This document shows positions 1 to 7,426 of a stretch of DNA of 8,070 nucleotides, piece after piece. A model generated the notes under the pieces. That model was given only the letters and a program-made list of their open reading frames with translations. It was not told where the DNA came from and did not search any database. The stretch comes from Candidatus Minthomonas equi (lineage in GTDB: Bacteria; Bacteroidota; Bacteroidia; Bacteroidales; UBA932): positions 1-8,070 of the forward strand of contig JAGHUZ010000286.1 of assembly GCA_018064575.1 (NCBI GenBank), read 5' to 3'. How positions within the stretch are numbered: the first letter of the stretch is position 1; every line of letters begins with the position of its first letter. Made by a program: the position numbers and the translations under genes.

Positions 1-1013
1 GTTCTCTGCAGCAATGCGCTCCACAGGTTTTGGAACACGCTATGACTATACACCGCCGCGGACAGCTCAATTTCACCGGCACTTTCTATTCGGAGCCGGT
101 GAACGTCAATATGGACGGAGAGACGAATTACCGCTGCGCATGGCTTGGAACCAGAATCGTGGAAGACTGCATCGGAGAAGAAACAGACGGATTCTATCTC
201 CAGGAAAGAGCATATCATTCCCAGCTCCCGTGGATTCTCTCACACGCGAATGTTTCCTGGGTTCCGGTCATCACCTCCGCACAGGATGACTGGTATCCTT
301 TCAGTCTGATAGGCTCAGACGGCAGCAGAACCGTCTGTGTTCCCATCACCAGACACGGAGGAGAACTTCTCTCACGTTTGGAACAGGCACCGGGAAACAG
401 TCTCCTTCTCATCGAAGAAGATTATGAAATTCCACAGTCTTTTGTCAGTGCCTATGACGACCTTGTCAAATTCAACGCTTCCCATCCTGACGTCGAAGCC
501 AAATGGATAACTGTCAAGGATTACATTTCCAAATTCGGAATCAAGGGTGAAAGAAGCGTGGGACACGGAGCCAAAGCCCGAAATCTCATCAGCGGGACTT
601 ATTCCAGATGGACAGCCGATCCTCTGGACATCATCGTTCAGGACTTCACCAACAAAGCTATGGAAGATTTCCGCGCGGCGAGAATCTTCAACGCCCTGCT
701 GCGTCGCAGCGGTATCACCGCCTGTGACATACCCATTGAAGAAAGCGCACGCCCCGCTGAGATGGACCCGGTCACATGGAACATCGAAAGAGCCGACCTG
801 TATCCTTCCATCGAATCCCGATTCCTCGCCAGAGACGGAAAAATCACACTGCTCAGCAGAGCAGAGAATCTTCTTCTCTGGGCCGTAAACAGCGATGCGA
901 AAGGATGGTATCCCCTCTATGAAAAACGGCGCGAAAGAATGGCCTCGCTATCTGAATCCAGCAGCCGCAGCAGGGAACTCATAGACCTGGGGCTGTCAGC
1001 TCTGGCCTCTTAA
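1..1013 (+). CDS. GH38-like (alpha-mannosidase type) protein, catalytic-barrel end plus middle domain; 5' partial
   Basis: The reading frame (codons from base 3) is open to the left edge, so the true start is outside; the TTG at 30 and ATG at 42 are internal codons. 336 residues are visible. Family 38 landmarks follow in order: a GTFYSEPVN segment near 78-104 resembling the GG-w-vEPDxN strand; a QLPWIL helix near 219-236 that normally follows the nucleophile; FSLIGSDGSR near 300-329, like the F-W-x-DGS-V strand; a LLLIEED segment near 402-423; then GTYSR at about 594-608, opening the helical middle domain. Known GH38 enzymes hydrolyse alpha-mannosides using zinc held by the nucleophile Asp and three other ligands. 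Here the nucleophile Asp and the C-terminal zinc His both look replaced, so activity and substrate are uncertain. The gene ends in TAA, and the next codon in the same frame is the ATG of the following gene, which carries the missing C-terminal domains. It could be an intact half of a split enzyme or part of a nonsense-interrupted gene. Confidence 0.75.
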   Translation, partial: SLQQCAPQVLEHAMTIHRRGQLNFTGTFYSEPVNVNMDGETNYRCAWLGTRIVEDCIGEETDGFYLQERAYHSQLPWILSHANVSWVPVITSAQDDWYPFSLIGSDGSRTVCVPITRHGGELLSRLEQAPGNSLLLIEEDYEIPQSFVSAYDDLVKFNASHPDVEAKWITVKDYISKFGIKGERSVGHGAKARNLISGTYSRWTADPLDIIVQDFTNKAMEDFRAARIFNALLRRSGITACDIPIEESARPAEMDPVTWNIERADLYPSIESRFLARDGKITLLSRAENLLLWAVNSDAKGWYPLYEKRRERMASLSESSSRSRELIDLGLSALAS

Positions 1014-1016
1014 ATG
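1011..1016 (+). other. In-frame TAA immediately followed by ATG, splitting the GH38-like coding sequence
   Basis: TAA (1011-1013) and ATG (1014-1016) are consecutive codons of one reading frame. What lies before resembles the last helix of a GH38 middle domain; what follows begins the beta-sandwich within about ten residues. No frameshift is involved: a single base change in the TAA would make one continuous protein. I see no Shine-Dalgarno sequence before the ATG. Whether this is gene fission with coupled translation, a nonsense mutation, readthrough or a base-calling error cannot be decided here. Confidence 0.85.
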
Positions 1017-2342
1017 AATCTCAAAGGATATGAGTCATATTATGTAGCGGCCAATATGGAAGCGGACAGAACCACGCTGCTTTCGATAAAATCAGAAACT
1101 CCCCTCGATGTGTATGACTACACCAGTGGTCAAATCCTGCCATCCTCTTCGAAATGGAGTCAAGACGGATACGAAACCGAATTTTTGGCGGAACTTCCCT
1201 CATACGGATACTGCGTATTCGGAACCAAAGCCAGGAAACCGGAGACAGGCGCCATTTGGAAAGAAGGCGACAGCATTTCATCCGGGAACATTTCCGTCCG
1301 TGCCAAGGGAAATATAATCGAGGTCAACGACCATGGCAGGACATATATCCTGAGTCTCGATGAATTCAACATCAGATTTCTGGGACAGATTCACGGAAAC
1401 GATACCACGGGTACAGAAAACTGGAGAGAATCGGAGTCCTACGGCCCCGTCCGCACATCGGTCCGCGAAGGCATCTATCCCCAGCTCCGAATCGACAGAC
1501 AGCCCGACTGGCTCGTACACCTGCGCCAGACCGTTTCCATCGTTAACGGCAGAGTGGTGGTGGATATGGATTTCGATTTTCCCCATCCGACTCTTGTCCG
1601 CTGTGCAGAAGCGGCCCGGTCTCACGAAAGCACATTCGATCCCAGAGGACTCAATCTCAAAATATCCACATTCGGAAAAGGGATTCCTTCCTACGACATG
1701 CCCTATGGAATAGCGACACTGGACTTCGACGGGACATCTCACCTATGTCCGCTGAGCACCTGCATCTTCCAGAAAGAAACTTACGGTCTGATGGTCAGTG
1801 CCCGAAGCGGAGAACAGGGAATGACTGTCAACGCAGATGAAGGTGACATTACCGTATATCTCGGTGCCTCCACCACCTCAGGTCCTGCGAAAGACCTCGG
1901 AATAGAATACCCCACCCCCACTTCTACCCTTCACAAGACCGCTTGGTATGCAGAGCCGTTCCACGGGAAATACCATCACACCATCATCCTCGGAACTTGG
2001 GAAGGTGACTGGAGCGATGCGCACACAGGAGCATCCATCCGGAATCTGGCCACCCCCGTTTACCTCAGAAAATGTACCGGAAACGATGCGACCCATGCAG
2101 AAGCTCTTCCCACATCGGCATCTTGGATAAAGCTCAATACATCAGCAGCTACTGTGACTATGGCCGATTACACCGAAACTGACGGCTTCTTCATCAGACT
2201 GAATGAATGTGACGGAAAGGGTGGTATCATTCATGTCGAATGCATATCAGAAAGCCGTGATATCAAGATTTCTCCTTTCGGCACCATTACTGTAACACAA
2301 TCGCTCCCTGAAAATCATATTCAAGACACCCGTCAAAGGTAG
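1014..2342 (+). CDS. GH38-like protein, C-terminal beta-sandwich part
   Basis: This 442-residue protein has no signal peptide or membrane segment and no catalytic domain of its own. It matches the region that follows the middle domain in GH38 alpha-mannosidases. Residues about 10-75 resemble the first small beta domain (VAANMEADRTTL where family members have a V-x-NP-x-x-x-R-T type strand, then a YG-Y turn). The centre resembles the large beta-sandwich, with EGDWSDA at residues 330-336 like the family's H-x-GDW element. The end carries IRLNE and ISPFG (419-423), like the terminal R-L-x-E and P-F/Y-E-I strands, so the C-terminus looks complete. In GH38 enzymes these domains shape the active site and pack against the barrel. 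The gene starts directly after the stop of its neighbour in the same frame, so the two are probably cotranscribed and may form one functional unit. Alternatively it is the downstream remnant of a broken gene; the start at 1014 would then be meaningless. Confidence 0.75.
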   Translation: MNLKGYESYYVAANMEADRTTLLSIKSETPLDVYDYTSGQILPSSSKWSQDGYETEFLAELPSYGYCVFGTKARKPETGAIWKEGDSISSGNISVRAKGNIIEVNDHGRTYILSLDEFNIRFLGQIHGNDTTGTENWRESESYGPVRTSVREGIYPQLRIDRQPDWLVHLRQTVSIVNGRVVVDMDFDFPHPTLVRCAEAARSHESTFDPRGLNLKISTFGKGIPSYDMPYGIATLDFDGTSHLCPLSTCIFQKETYGLMVSARSGEQGMTVNADEGDITVYLGASTTSGPAKDLGIEYPTPTSTLHKTAWYAEPFHGKYHHTIILGTWEGDWSDAHTGASIRNLATPVYLRKCTGNDATHAEALPTSASWIKLNTSAATVTMADYTETDGFFIRLNECDGKGGIIHVECISESRDIKISPFGTITVTQSLPENHIQDTRQR

Positions 2343-2393
2343 TCCCAGCATCGGTAAGACTCCTCTACACTGAATATTGAAACCTGACAAGAT

Positions 2394-4517
2394 TTATTCG
2401 ACGGCTTTGCCGGCGGAAATCACGCCGTGAGTCCTTTTAAGAGCTGAAAGTATCTTATCCAACTGCGCATTCGAAGAAACCAGAAGCTGAATGCGAATCT
2501 CGAATTCGGAAGAATTGCGCCCTGTGCGCGGAACAAGCGAAGAGGAGCGGAGAGCCACCATAAAAGCATTCACCGCAGTAAGAACGGATGCATAAACCGA
2601 TGCCTCCTCCACGATTACCTTCAGCGAAGTCTGGAACTTGCCGTTGACGGCATTCTCACGCCATCGGACTTTTTGTATGCGGTAAGGGTAAGTCTCTAAC
2701 AGACGGGCCGCATTGGGACACGACATCCTGTGAATCTTGATTCCCTCCTTGATACTGACGAATCCGAACACTTCATCTCCATATATGGGATTACAGCACT
2801 TGGCCATCTTGTATCCTATATTGCCCAGATGGCCGTCTATGACCAGATAGTCTCCCTTGGCGTCAGACTCATCGATGCGGTCAGAATATTTTTTCTGTTC
2901 GGGAGCAAGAGGGGTATCTTCCTTACGGGTGAGATAATCCTTGACATCCATCACATCGATTCTTTCATCAGCAACTGCGGCGAAGAATTCGTGTATGGTC
3001 TTGAGTTTGTATTTCTTGCACAGGGCAGCCAGGTTCTCATCCGAAAGTTCCAGTTTCCAATTCTTCAGACGACGGTTCAAAAGCTCTTTCCCTGCAGCCA
3101 CTTTGGTCAGTTCCTCCTCACGGAGTTTCTGACGGATTTTACTTCTGGCCTTGGACGTCACCACATAATTCAACCAGTCCGCCGATGGTTTCTGATTCTT
3201 GGAAGTGATTATGGATATGACGGAACCGGTCTTCATTCTATCCTTTATGGATGCCGGTTTCCCATCCACCAGCGCCCCCGAACAGCGCAGCCCCAAATTC
3301 GAATGAATGTCGAAAGCGAAGTCAAGTATGCAGGCATCTGCAGGAAGTCTGCGCAGTTCTCCATCCGGAGTAAATACGAAAACCTCATTTTTCATTACCC
3401 CTACGGGATTTTCATAATCATTATGGTCAGAAGACTCCATATTATGCCTGACGACGGCCAGCCAGTCGGTCAGTTCCCCTTCCCTCTTCAAACCCTTGTA
3501 AGACCAGTGCGACGCTACACCGTTCTCCGCCACGATATCCATTCTTTCCGTCCTTATCTGAATCTCGACACAGGAACCGTTATCATCACTGACTGTTATG
3601 TGAAGTGATTCGTAACCGTTCTTCTTGGGATTTGTAATCCAGTCCCGGAGTCTGCTCGTATCGGGTATATACTCTTCAGTAACAAGCGAATAAGCTCTCC
3701 AGCACATATCTTTTTCCTCATTAAGGGGGCAGTCTATGATAATGCGTATGGCCAGAATATCATACACCTGTGAGAAAGGCACTCCCTGCTTATGCATCTT
3801 CCGGTAAATGGAATAAGCCGTTTTAGTCCTGCTCTTCAGCCTCGCTTTTATTCCTGCCGCGGCAAGCCGTTCGCTCAAGGGGTTGATGAAGGACTCCGTC
3901 AGTTTTTCGCGGTCACGCTCAGTGGCCTTGAGCAGATTTGTTATTTCACGGTATCTCTCCGGTTCCGCACACTTGAAATATATGTCCTCCAGTTCGCTTT
4001 TGATTTTATACAGACCAAGCTGATGAGCCAGAGGGACATAGAGCAGTATGGTCTCTGTCACCTTACGTTCGAAAGAGGTTCTGGGGAGGAGTTTTACGTT
4101 CCTCATCACATCAAGCCTGTCGGCGAGTTTTACAACGATCACCCTCGGATCCTTCGAATAATTGACTATCAAGCGTTTGTAATTTTCCGCTTCAAGATGG
4201 GTATCCTTAGGTTTGATGGCGGCTATGTGATTCAGTGCCTCTGCCATCTTCCACACCTCCGGAGGAAATGCAGTGAATGGCAGCTGCGCCGCCTCACCAT
4301 CGAAACGGATGGCCTCATGCAGAAACACTGCCATTATGGCATCGTACTGCAGAGAACCTGCCAGAATCGAAGCCGTTCCGAGAGGATGCTCGATAAAAGG
4401 ATGACCGTTCTCCCTCACTTTGCCGGCCAGAGCTTTGTCCGCCACGTCATAAGCGAAGCGTATCCGTTCCTGCTGCTCAGCATTGTAAAATTTCAGAATA
4501 TCTTCAATAGTTGACAT
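2394..4517 (-). CDS. relA: RelA/SpoT-family (p)ppGpp synthetase with degenerate hydrolase motif
   Basis: This 707-residue cytoplasmic protein has the full long-RSH layout. The N-terminal HD region (about 25-150) keeps H44 and D133 (KLADR), but the HDxxED motif reads HEAIRF at 67-72, so ppGpp hydrolysis is probably lost. The synthetase domain (about 220-342) has R230-x-K232 with YSIYRKM, D253, the loop R289-L-R-D292 followed by NPKKNGYESLH, and E318 in EIQIRT, all consistent with transfer of pyrophosphate from ATP to GDP/GTP. A TGS domain begins near 377 (NEVFVFTPDG). The helical region precedes a zinc-finger/CC domain with C574, C575, H596 and C600. A C-terminal ACT domain spans about 630-705. 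The loop is closer to the RxKD form of bifunctional enzymes than to the ExDD form of E. coli RelA, so this may be a bifunctional-type ancestor that lost its hydrolase. The gene follows uvrA by 14 bases and is probably cotranscribed. No Shine-Dalgarno is seen. The start is set by the first ATG after the uvrA stop. Confidence 0.95.
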   Translation of the reverse strand: MSTIEDILKFYNAEQQERIRFAYDVADKALAGKVRENGHPFIEHPLGTASILAGSLQYDAIMAVFLHEAIRFDGEAAQLPFTAFPPEVWKMAEALNHIAAIKPKDTHLEAENYKRLIVNYSKDPRVIVVKLADRLDVMRNVKLLPRTSFERKVTETILLYVPLAHQLGLYKIKSELEDIYFKCAEPERYREITNLLKATERDREKLTESFINPLSERLAAAGIKARLKSRTKTAYSIYRKMHKQGVPFSQVYDILAIRIIIDCPLNEEKDMCWRAYSLVTEEYIPDTSRLRDWITNPKKNGYESLHITVSDDNGSCVEIQIRTERMDIVAENGVASHWSYKGLKREGELTDWLAVVRHNMESSDHNDYENPVGVMKNEVFVFTPDGELRRLPADACILDFAFDIHSNLGLRCSGALVDGKPASIKDRMKTGSVISIITSKNQKPSADWLNYVVTSKARSKIRQKLREEELTKVAAGKELLNRRLKNWKLELSDENLAALCKKYKLKTIHEFFAAVADERIDVMDVKDYLTRKEDTPLAPEQKKYSDRIDESDAKGDYLVIDGHLGNIGYKMAKCCNPIYGDEVFGFVSIKEGIKIHRMSCPNAARLLETYPYRIQKVRWRENAVNGKFQTSLKVIVEEASVYASVLTAVNAFMVALRSSSLVPRTGRNSSEFEIRIQLLVSSNAQLDKILSALKRTHGVISAGKAVE

Positions 4518-4523
4518 AGTAAT

Positions 4524-4531
4524 CTAAAGTA
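4524..4531 (-). promoter_or_regulatory. Weak candidate promoter box ahead of relA
   Basis: Read on the minus strand, the uvrA-relA gap contains TACTTTAG, one mismatch from the Bacteroidota -7 consensus TAnnTTTG. It sits six bases before the relA ATG, the same spacing as the exact box before uvrD. No TTTG lies at the expected -33 distance. One mismatch in an AT-rich 14-base gap could easily be chance. Confidence 0.2.
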
Positions 4532-7369
4532 TTATCCGCGAAGCAAATATCCTCCACCGTTTCCCCCTTCGGGACCGAGTTCTATTATATGGTCAGCTGC
4601 AGCGATAACATATGGATTATGCTCCACGACTATTATCGTATGCCCCTTTTCCAACAGGGCATTGAATGACTTGAGCAGCTTTTCGATATCGTCAAAATGA
4701 AGTCCGGTGGTGGGTTCATCAAAAATGAAAAGAATCTTTCCTTTTCGTCCCGAGGGCAATTCCTTACCCAGAAAAGAGGCCAGTTTCACCCTTTGGCTCT
4801 CTCCCCCCGAAAGGGTGCTGCTGCTCTGTCCCAATTTCACGTATCCAAGTCCAACATCGTGAAGCGGCCGCAGTCCTTCGGCTATTTTTCGGGAAAGTGT
4901 ATCGGAAACCGTAAGCGGCTGTTCCTGTCCGGTCAGAGCGAGGGGCTTTGGAGTACATCCTGGCACATCTCCCCCGGAAAAGAATTCAATGGCCTCATCC
5001 ACGCTCAAATCCAACACCTGACTTATATCCAGTCCACGGTATTTCACCTCCAGAATATCCGGGAGGAATCTCTTTCCCCCACAGGACTCGCAGGTCATCA
5101 CGATATCCGCCATAAACTGCATCGGAATCTTGACTGTTCCATCTCCCTGACACTCAGGACAGCGTCCACCGTCGATATTGAACGAAAAATGAGAATGCCC
5201 ATACTTGTTCAGTTTGGCATAAGGCTGTTCGGAATACAATTTCCGAATATCGTCATACACTTTCAAATAGGTTACAGGGTTCGACCTGGCACTCCTGCCT
5301 ATCGGGTTCTGGTCTACGTACTCCACGCAGGATACGGCATCGGGATTACCCCGCAATTCCTTGAATGCTCCCGGATGCGGTGCAGTCTGCCCCAGATGTC
5401 TCATAAGTGCTGGATACAATATATCCCCGACAAGTGATGATTTGCCCGAGCCGCTGACACCGATAACTGCGGTCATTACCCCAAGAGGGAACTTCACGTC
5501 GATGTTTTTCAGATTATTTTCACAGGCATCGCAGACTTCGATATATTCCGACCAGGTTCTTTTACCGTTATGCACACATATTTTCTGCCTTCCGAGCAGA
5601 TAAGCCAGTGTCAGCGATTCGGGATATTTTTCCGACAGAACTTCATCCGTTCCCGACCCCGGAGGCGGACCCTGATAAACCACCTTGCCTCCGAAAGAAC
5701 CGGCTCCGGGCCCTATATCGACAAGCCAGTCGGCAGCACGTATAATCTCTTCATCGTGTTCCACCACGATAACTGTATTTCCCAAGTCCCGAAGAGCCTT
5801 GATAACAGATATGAGACGCTGCGTATCCCTCTGATGAAGTCCTATACTGGGTTCATCCAGAATGTACATCGACCCGGTCAGACTGTTTCCGAGAGAACTG
5901 ACCAGATTTATTCTCTGGCTCTCTCCTCCTGACAGCGTATTGGAAGCCCTGCTTAATGTCAGATAGCCAAGCCCCACATTAATTATATAATCCAGTCTCT
6001 GACGGATTTCCTTCAAAGCCCTCGAAGCTATCTTGGAATCATAATCATTCAAAACCAGGGTATCGAAGAATTCCTTCAGTTCGGTAATGCTCATCTCCAG
6101 CAGTTGAGCCATATTCTTCCCTCCTACCCTTACATACAGGGCTTCCTTTCTCAGACGGCTCCCTGCACATTCCCGACACAGGGTTTTTCCGGTATATCGA
6201 CTCAGCATATATCTGTTCTGAATCTTGTATTTTTTCTCCTCAAGTTCCTTGAAAAAAGGCATTATGCCTGTTATGTCGGCATTCCCGTTCCAGATGACAT
6301 CCTTCTGCTCCACGGTTAATGCATTATATGGCGTATGGACAGGTATTCCGTATTTGGAAGCATTAAGTATAAGTTCTTCCTTGAAATACCTCATCACGTC
6401 TCCACGCCAGCAGGCTATGGCATCCTCGTAAATCGACAGACTTTGATTCGGAACTACCAGAGATTCATCAATACCCATCGTTTTTCCGAACCCCCCGCAG
6501 ACAGGACAGGCTCCCAAGGGATTATTGAAATTGAAAAGCCACTCCTGAGGTTTTTCAAACCCCATCCCGTCAGCTTCGAAGAGTGTGGAAAAATTCCGGA
6601 TAATCCACTCTCCTGAATCACTGTCCTGACAGGCCACCGCCACCTTGCCGTTACCACGGTCAAATGCCGTGCGTATGGAATCCTGAATCCGTGACAGCGT
6701 ATATTCATCCGTTTCACCATCCATTTTCAGACGGTCAACCATCAGTTTGACTTCAGTTTCACTGAAACGCTGCGGATTCTGAAGAAGAGTGTCTATCTTC
6801 CCGACAGAGCAGGATACCGGGTCGGACGTTATAACGAAAACTCTGGAAAACCCTTCTTCCTTAAGGGAAAGCATCCTCGCCACCCTGAATTTTTCCTCCT
6901 CCCAACATATATCGGAAAGCAAATAAACGGTCCCTCCAAGCCCAGTCACATATCGGAACACCGTCTCCGGAGTATCACAGACGACCTCTTCTCCACTGAT
7001 GGGAGAAAATGTATGCCCTACCCTGGCGAAAAGAAGTCTCAGGTAATCGTAGATTTCGGTAGTGGTTCCGACAGTTGAACGAGGATTTATGGTATTCAAT
7101 TTCTGCTCTATAGCCACTGCCGGAGGAATGCCGGAAATACTTTCCACGGCAGGTTTGGACATTTTCCCGAGGAATTGACGGGCAAACGATGATATGCTTT
7201 CTGCATAACGCCTCTGCCCTTCGGCAAAAAGCGTGTCGAAAGCCAGCGAAGATTTTCCTGAGCCGGATACGCCGGTTATGACCACGAACTTGTCACGCGG
7301 TATGTCCAGCGATATACCCTTCAGGTTATTGACCTCTGCCTTTCTGATGGAAATGTCATTATTCATCAT
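4532..7369 (-). CDS. uvrA: UvrA, damage-recognition ATPase of the UvrABC excinuclease
   Basis: UvrA dimers scan DNA for bulky lesions and load UvrB in nucleotide excision repair. The 945-residue protein has both ABC cassettes. Walker A motifs are at 33-40 and 637-644 (GVSGSGKS both times), signatures LSGGESQ at 479-485 and 853-859, and DEP at 505-507 and 884-886. The UvrB-binding and insertion regions lie about 130-250 and 295-395. Cysteine pairs C288/C291 and C398/C401, and the C-terminal finger C737/C740/C760/C763, are present. The CPxC pairs usual near residues 120 and 255 are absent (S122/S125, and no Cys at 262-275). An extra stretch of about 25 residues lies near 798-825, and the chain stops right after GGGYLLRG, without the usual tail of about 20-25 residues. 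Start choice: an ATG at 7387 would lie upstream of the promoter box, so ATG 7369 or 7366 is preferred; this puts Walker A two residues from its E. coli position. relA follows 14 bases downstream. Confidence 0.96.
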   Translation of the reverse strand: MMNNDISIRKAEVNNLKGISLDIPRDKFVVITGVSGSGKSSLAFDTLFAEGQRRYAESISSFARQFLGKMSKPAVESISGIPPAVAIEQKLNTINPRSTVGTTTEIYDYLRLLFARVGHTFSPISGEEVVCDTPETVFRYVTGLGGTVYLLSDICWEEEKFRVARMLSLKEEGFSRVFVITSDPVSCSVGKIDTLLQNPQRFSETEVKLMVDRLKMDGETDEYTLSRIQDSIRTAFDRGNGKVAVACQDSDSGEWIIRNFSTLFEADGMGFEKPQEWLFNFNNPLGACPVCGGFGKTMGIDESLVVPNQSLSIYEDAIACWRGDVMRYFKEELILNASKYGIPVHTPYNALTVEQKDVIWNGNADITGIMPFFKELEEKKYKIQNRYMLSRYTGKTLCRECAGSRLRKEALYVRVGGKNMAQLLEMSITELKEFFDTLVLNDYDSKIASRALKEIRQRLDYIINVGLGYLTLSRASNTLSGGESQRINLVSSLGNSLTGSMYILDEPSIGLHQRDTQRLISVIKALRDLGNTVIVVEHDEEIIRAADWLVDIGPGAGSFGGKVVYQGPPPGSGTDEVLSEKYPESLTLAYLLGRQKICVHNGKRTWSEYIEVCDACENNLKNIDVKFPLGVMTAVIGVSGSGKSSLVGDILYPALMRHLGQTAPHPGAFKELRGNPDAVSCVEYVDQNPIGRSARSNPVTYLKVYDDIRKLYSEQPYAKLNKYGHSHFSFNIDGGRCPECQGDGTVKIPMQFMADIVMTCESCGGKRFLPDILEVKYRGLDISQVLDLSVDEAIEFFSGGDVPGCTPKPLALTGQEQPLTVSDTLSRKIAEGLRPLHDVGLGYVKLGQSSSTLSGGESQRVKLASFLGKELPSGRKGKILFIFDEPTTGLHFDDIEKLLKSFNALLEKGHTIIVVEHNPYVIAAADHIIELGPEGGNGGGYLLRG

Positions 7370-7373
7370 TATG

Positions 7374-7381
7374 CAAAAATA
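7374..7381 (-). promoter_or_regulatory. Bacteroidota -7 promoter box for uvrA(-relA)
   Basis: The minus strand reads TATTTTTG, an exact match to TAnnTTTG recognised by the Bacteroidota primary sigma factor. Four bases (CATA) separate it from the tandem ATGATG at 7369-7364. Transcription usually starts a few bases after the box, so the mRNA would begin at or almost at the start codon. No convincing -33 TTTG is seen at the expected distance upstream; that position holds only a T-run. Confidence 0.55.
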
Positions 7382-7412
7382 GCACAAATCATTCCAAAAG
7401 GAAAATAATGCC

Positions 7413-7420
7413 TATTTTTG
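7413..7420 (+). promoter_or_regulatory. Bacteroidota -7 promoter box for the UvrD-type helicase gene
   Basis: TATTTTTG on the plus strand matches TAnnTTTG exactly and ends six bases before the ATG at 7427, predicting a leader of only a few bases. It is the mirror image of the uvrA box 31 bases to the left, giving divergent promoters whose upstream parts overlap. No -33 TTTG is evident. Confidence 0.55.
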
Positions 7421-7426
7421 CGAGTA

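Noticed and set aside
30..44. TTG at 30 or ATG at 42 as the true start of the first gene
   Set aside because: The frame is open to the window edge, and the visible protein begins partway through a GH38 barrel, so the start must lie upstream.
1278..1742. Open frame of 154 codons on the minus strand within the GH38-like C-terminal gene
   Set aside because: The sense frame is supported by GH38 landmarks along its full length; the antisense translation resembles nothing.
2397..2417. Inverted repeat (two 9-base arms with one mismatch around TTT) at the 3' end of relA, considered as a terminator
   Set aside because: It lies inside the last codons of relA, and neither strand has a following T-run. 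The 51-base convergent gap itself shows no hairpin, so I cannot name a terminator.
2730..3608. Open frame of 292 codons on the plus strand, opposite relA
   Set aside because: It lies wholly inside the well-supported relA gene, its translation shows no recognisable domain, and it is the kind of antisense frame left by codon bias.
3792..4514. Open frame of 240 codons on the plus strand, opposite the start of relA
   Set aside because: Antisense shadow of the HD and synthetase regions; no promoter box and no protein-like composition.
4697..5437. Open frame of 246 codons on the plus strand, opposite uvrA
   Set aside because: Antisense to the conserved C-terminal half of UvrA; no domain and no start signals.
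7370..7387. Upstream ATG at 7387 as the uvrA start
   Set aside because: It would place the start codon ahead of the TATTTTTG box and add six residues (MCYFCI) not expected in UvrA; the ATGATG at 7369-7364 fits both promoter and family.
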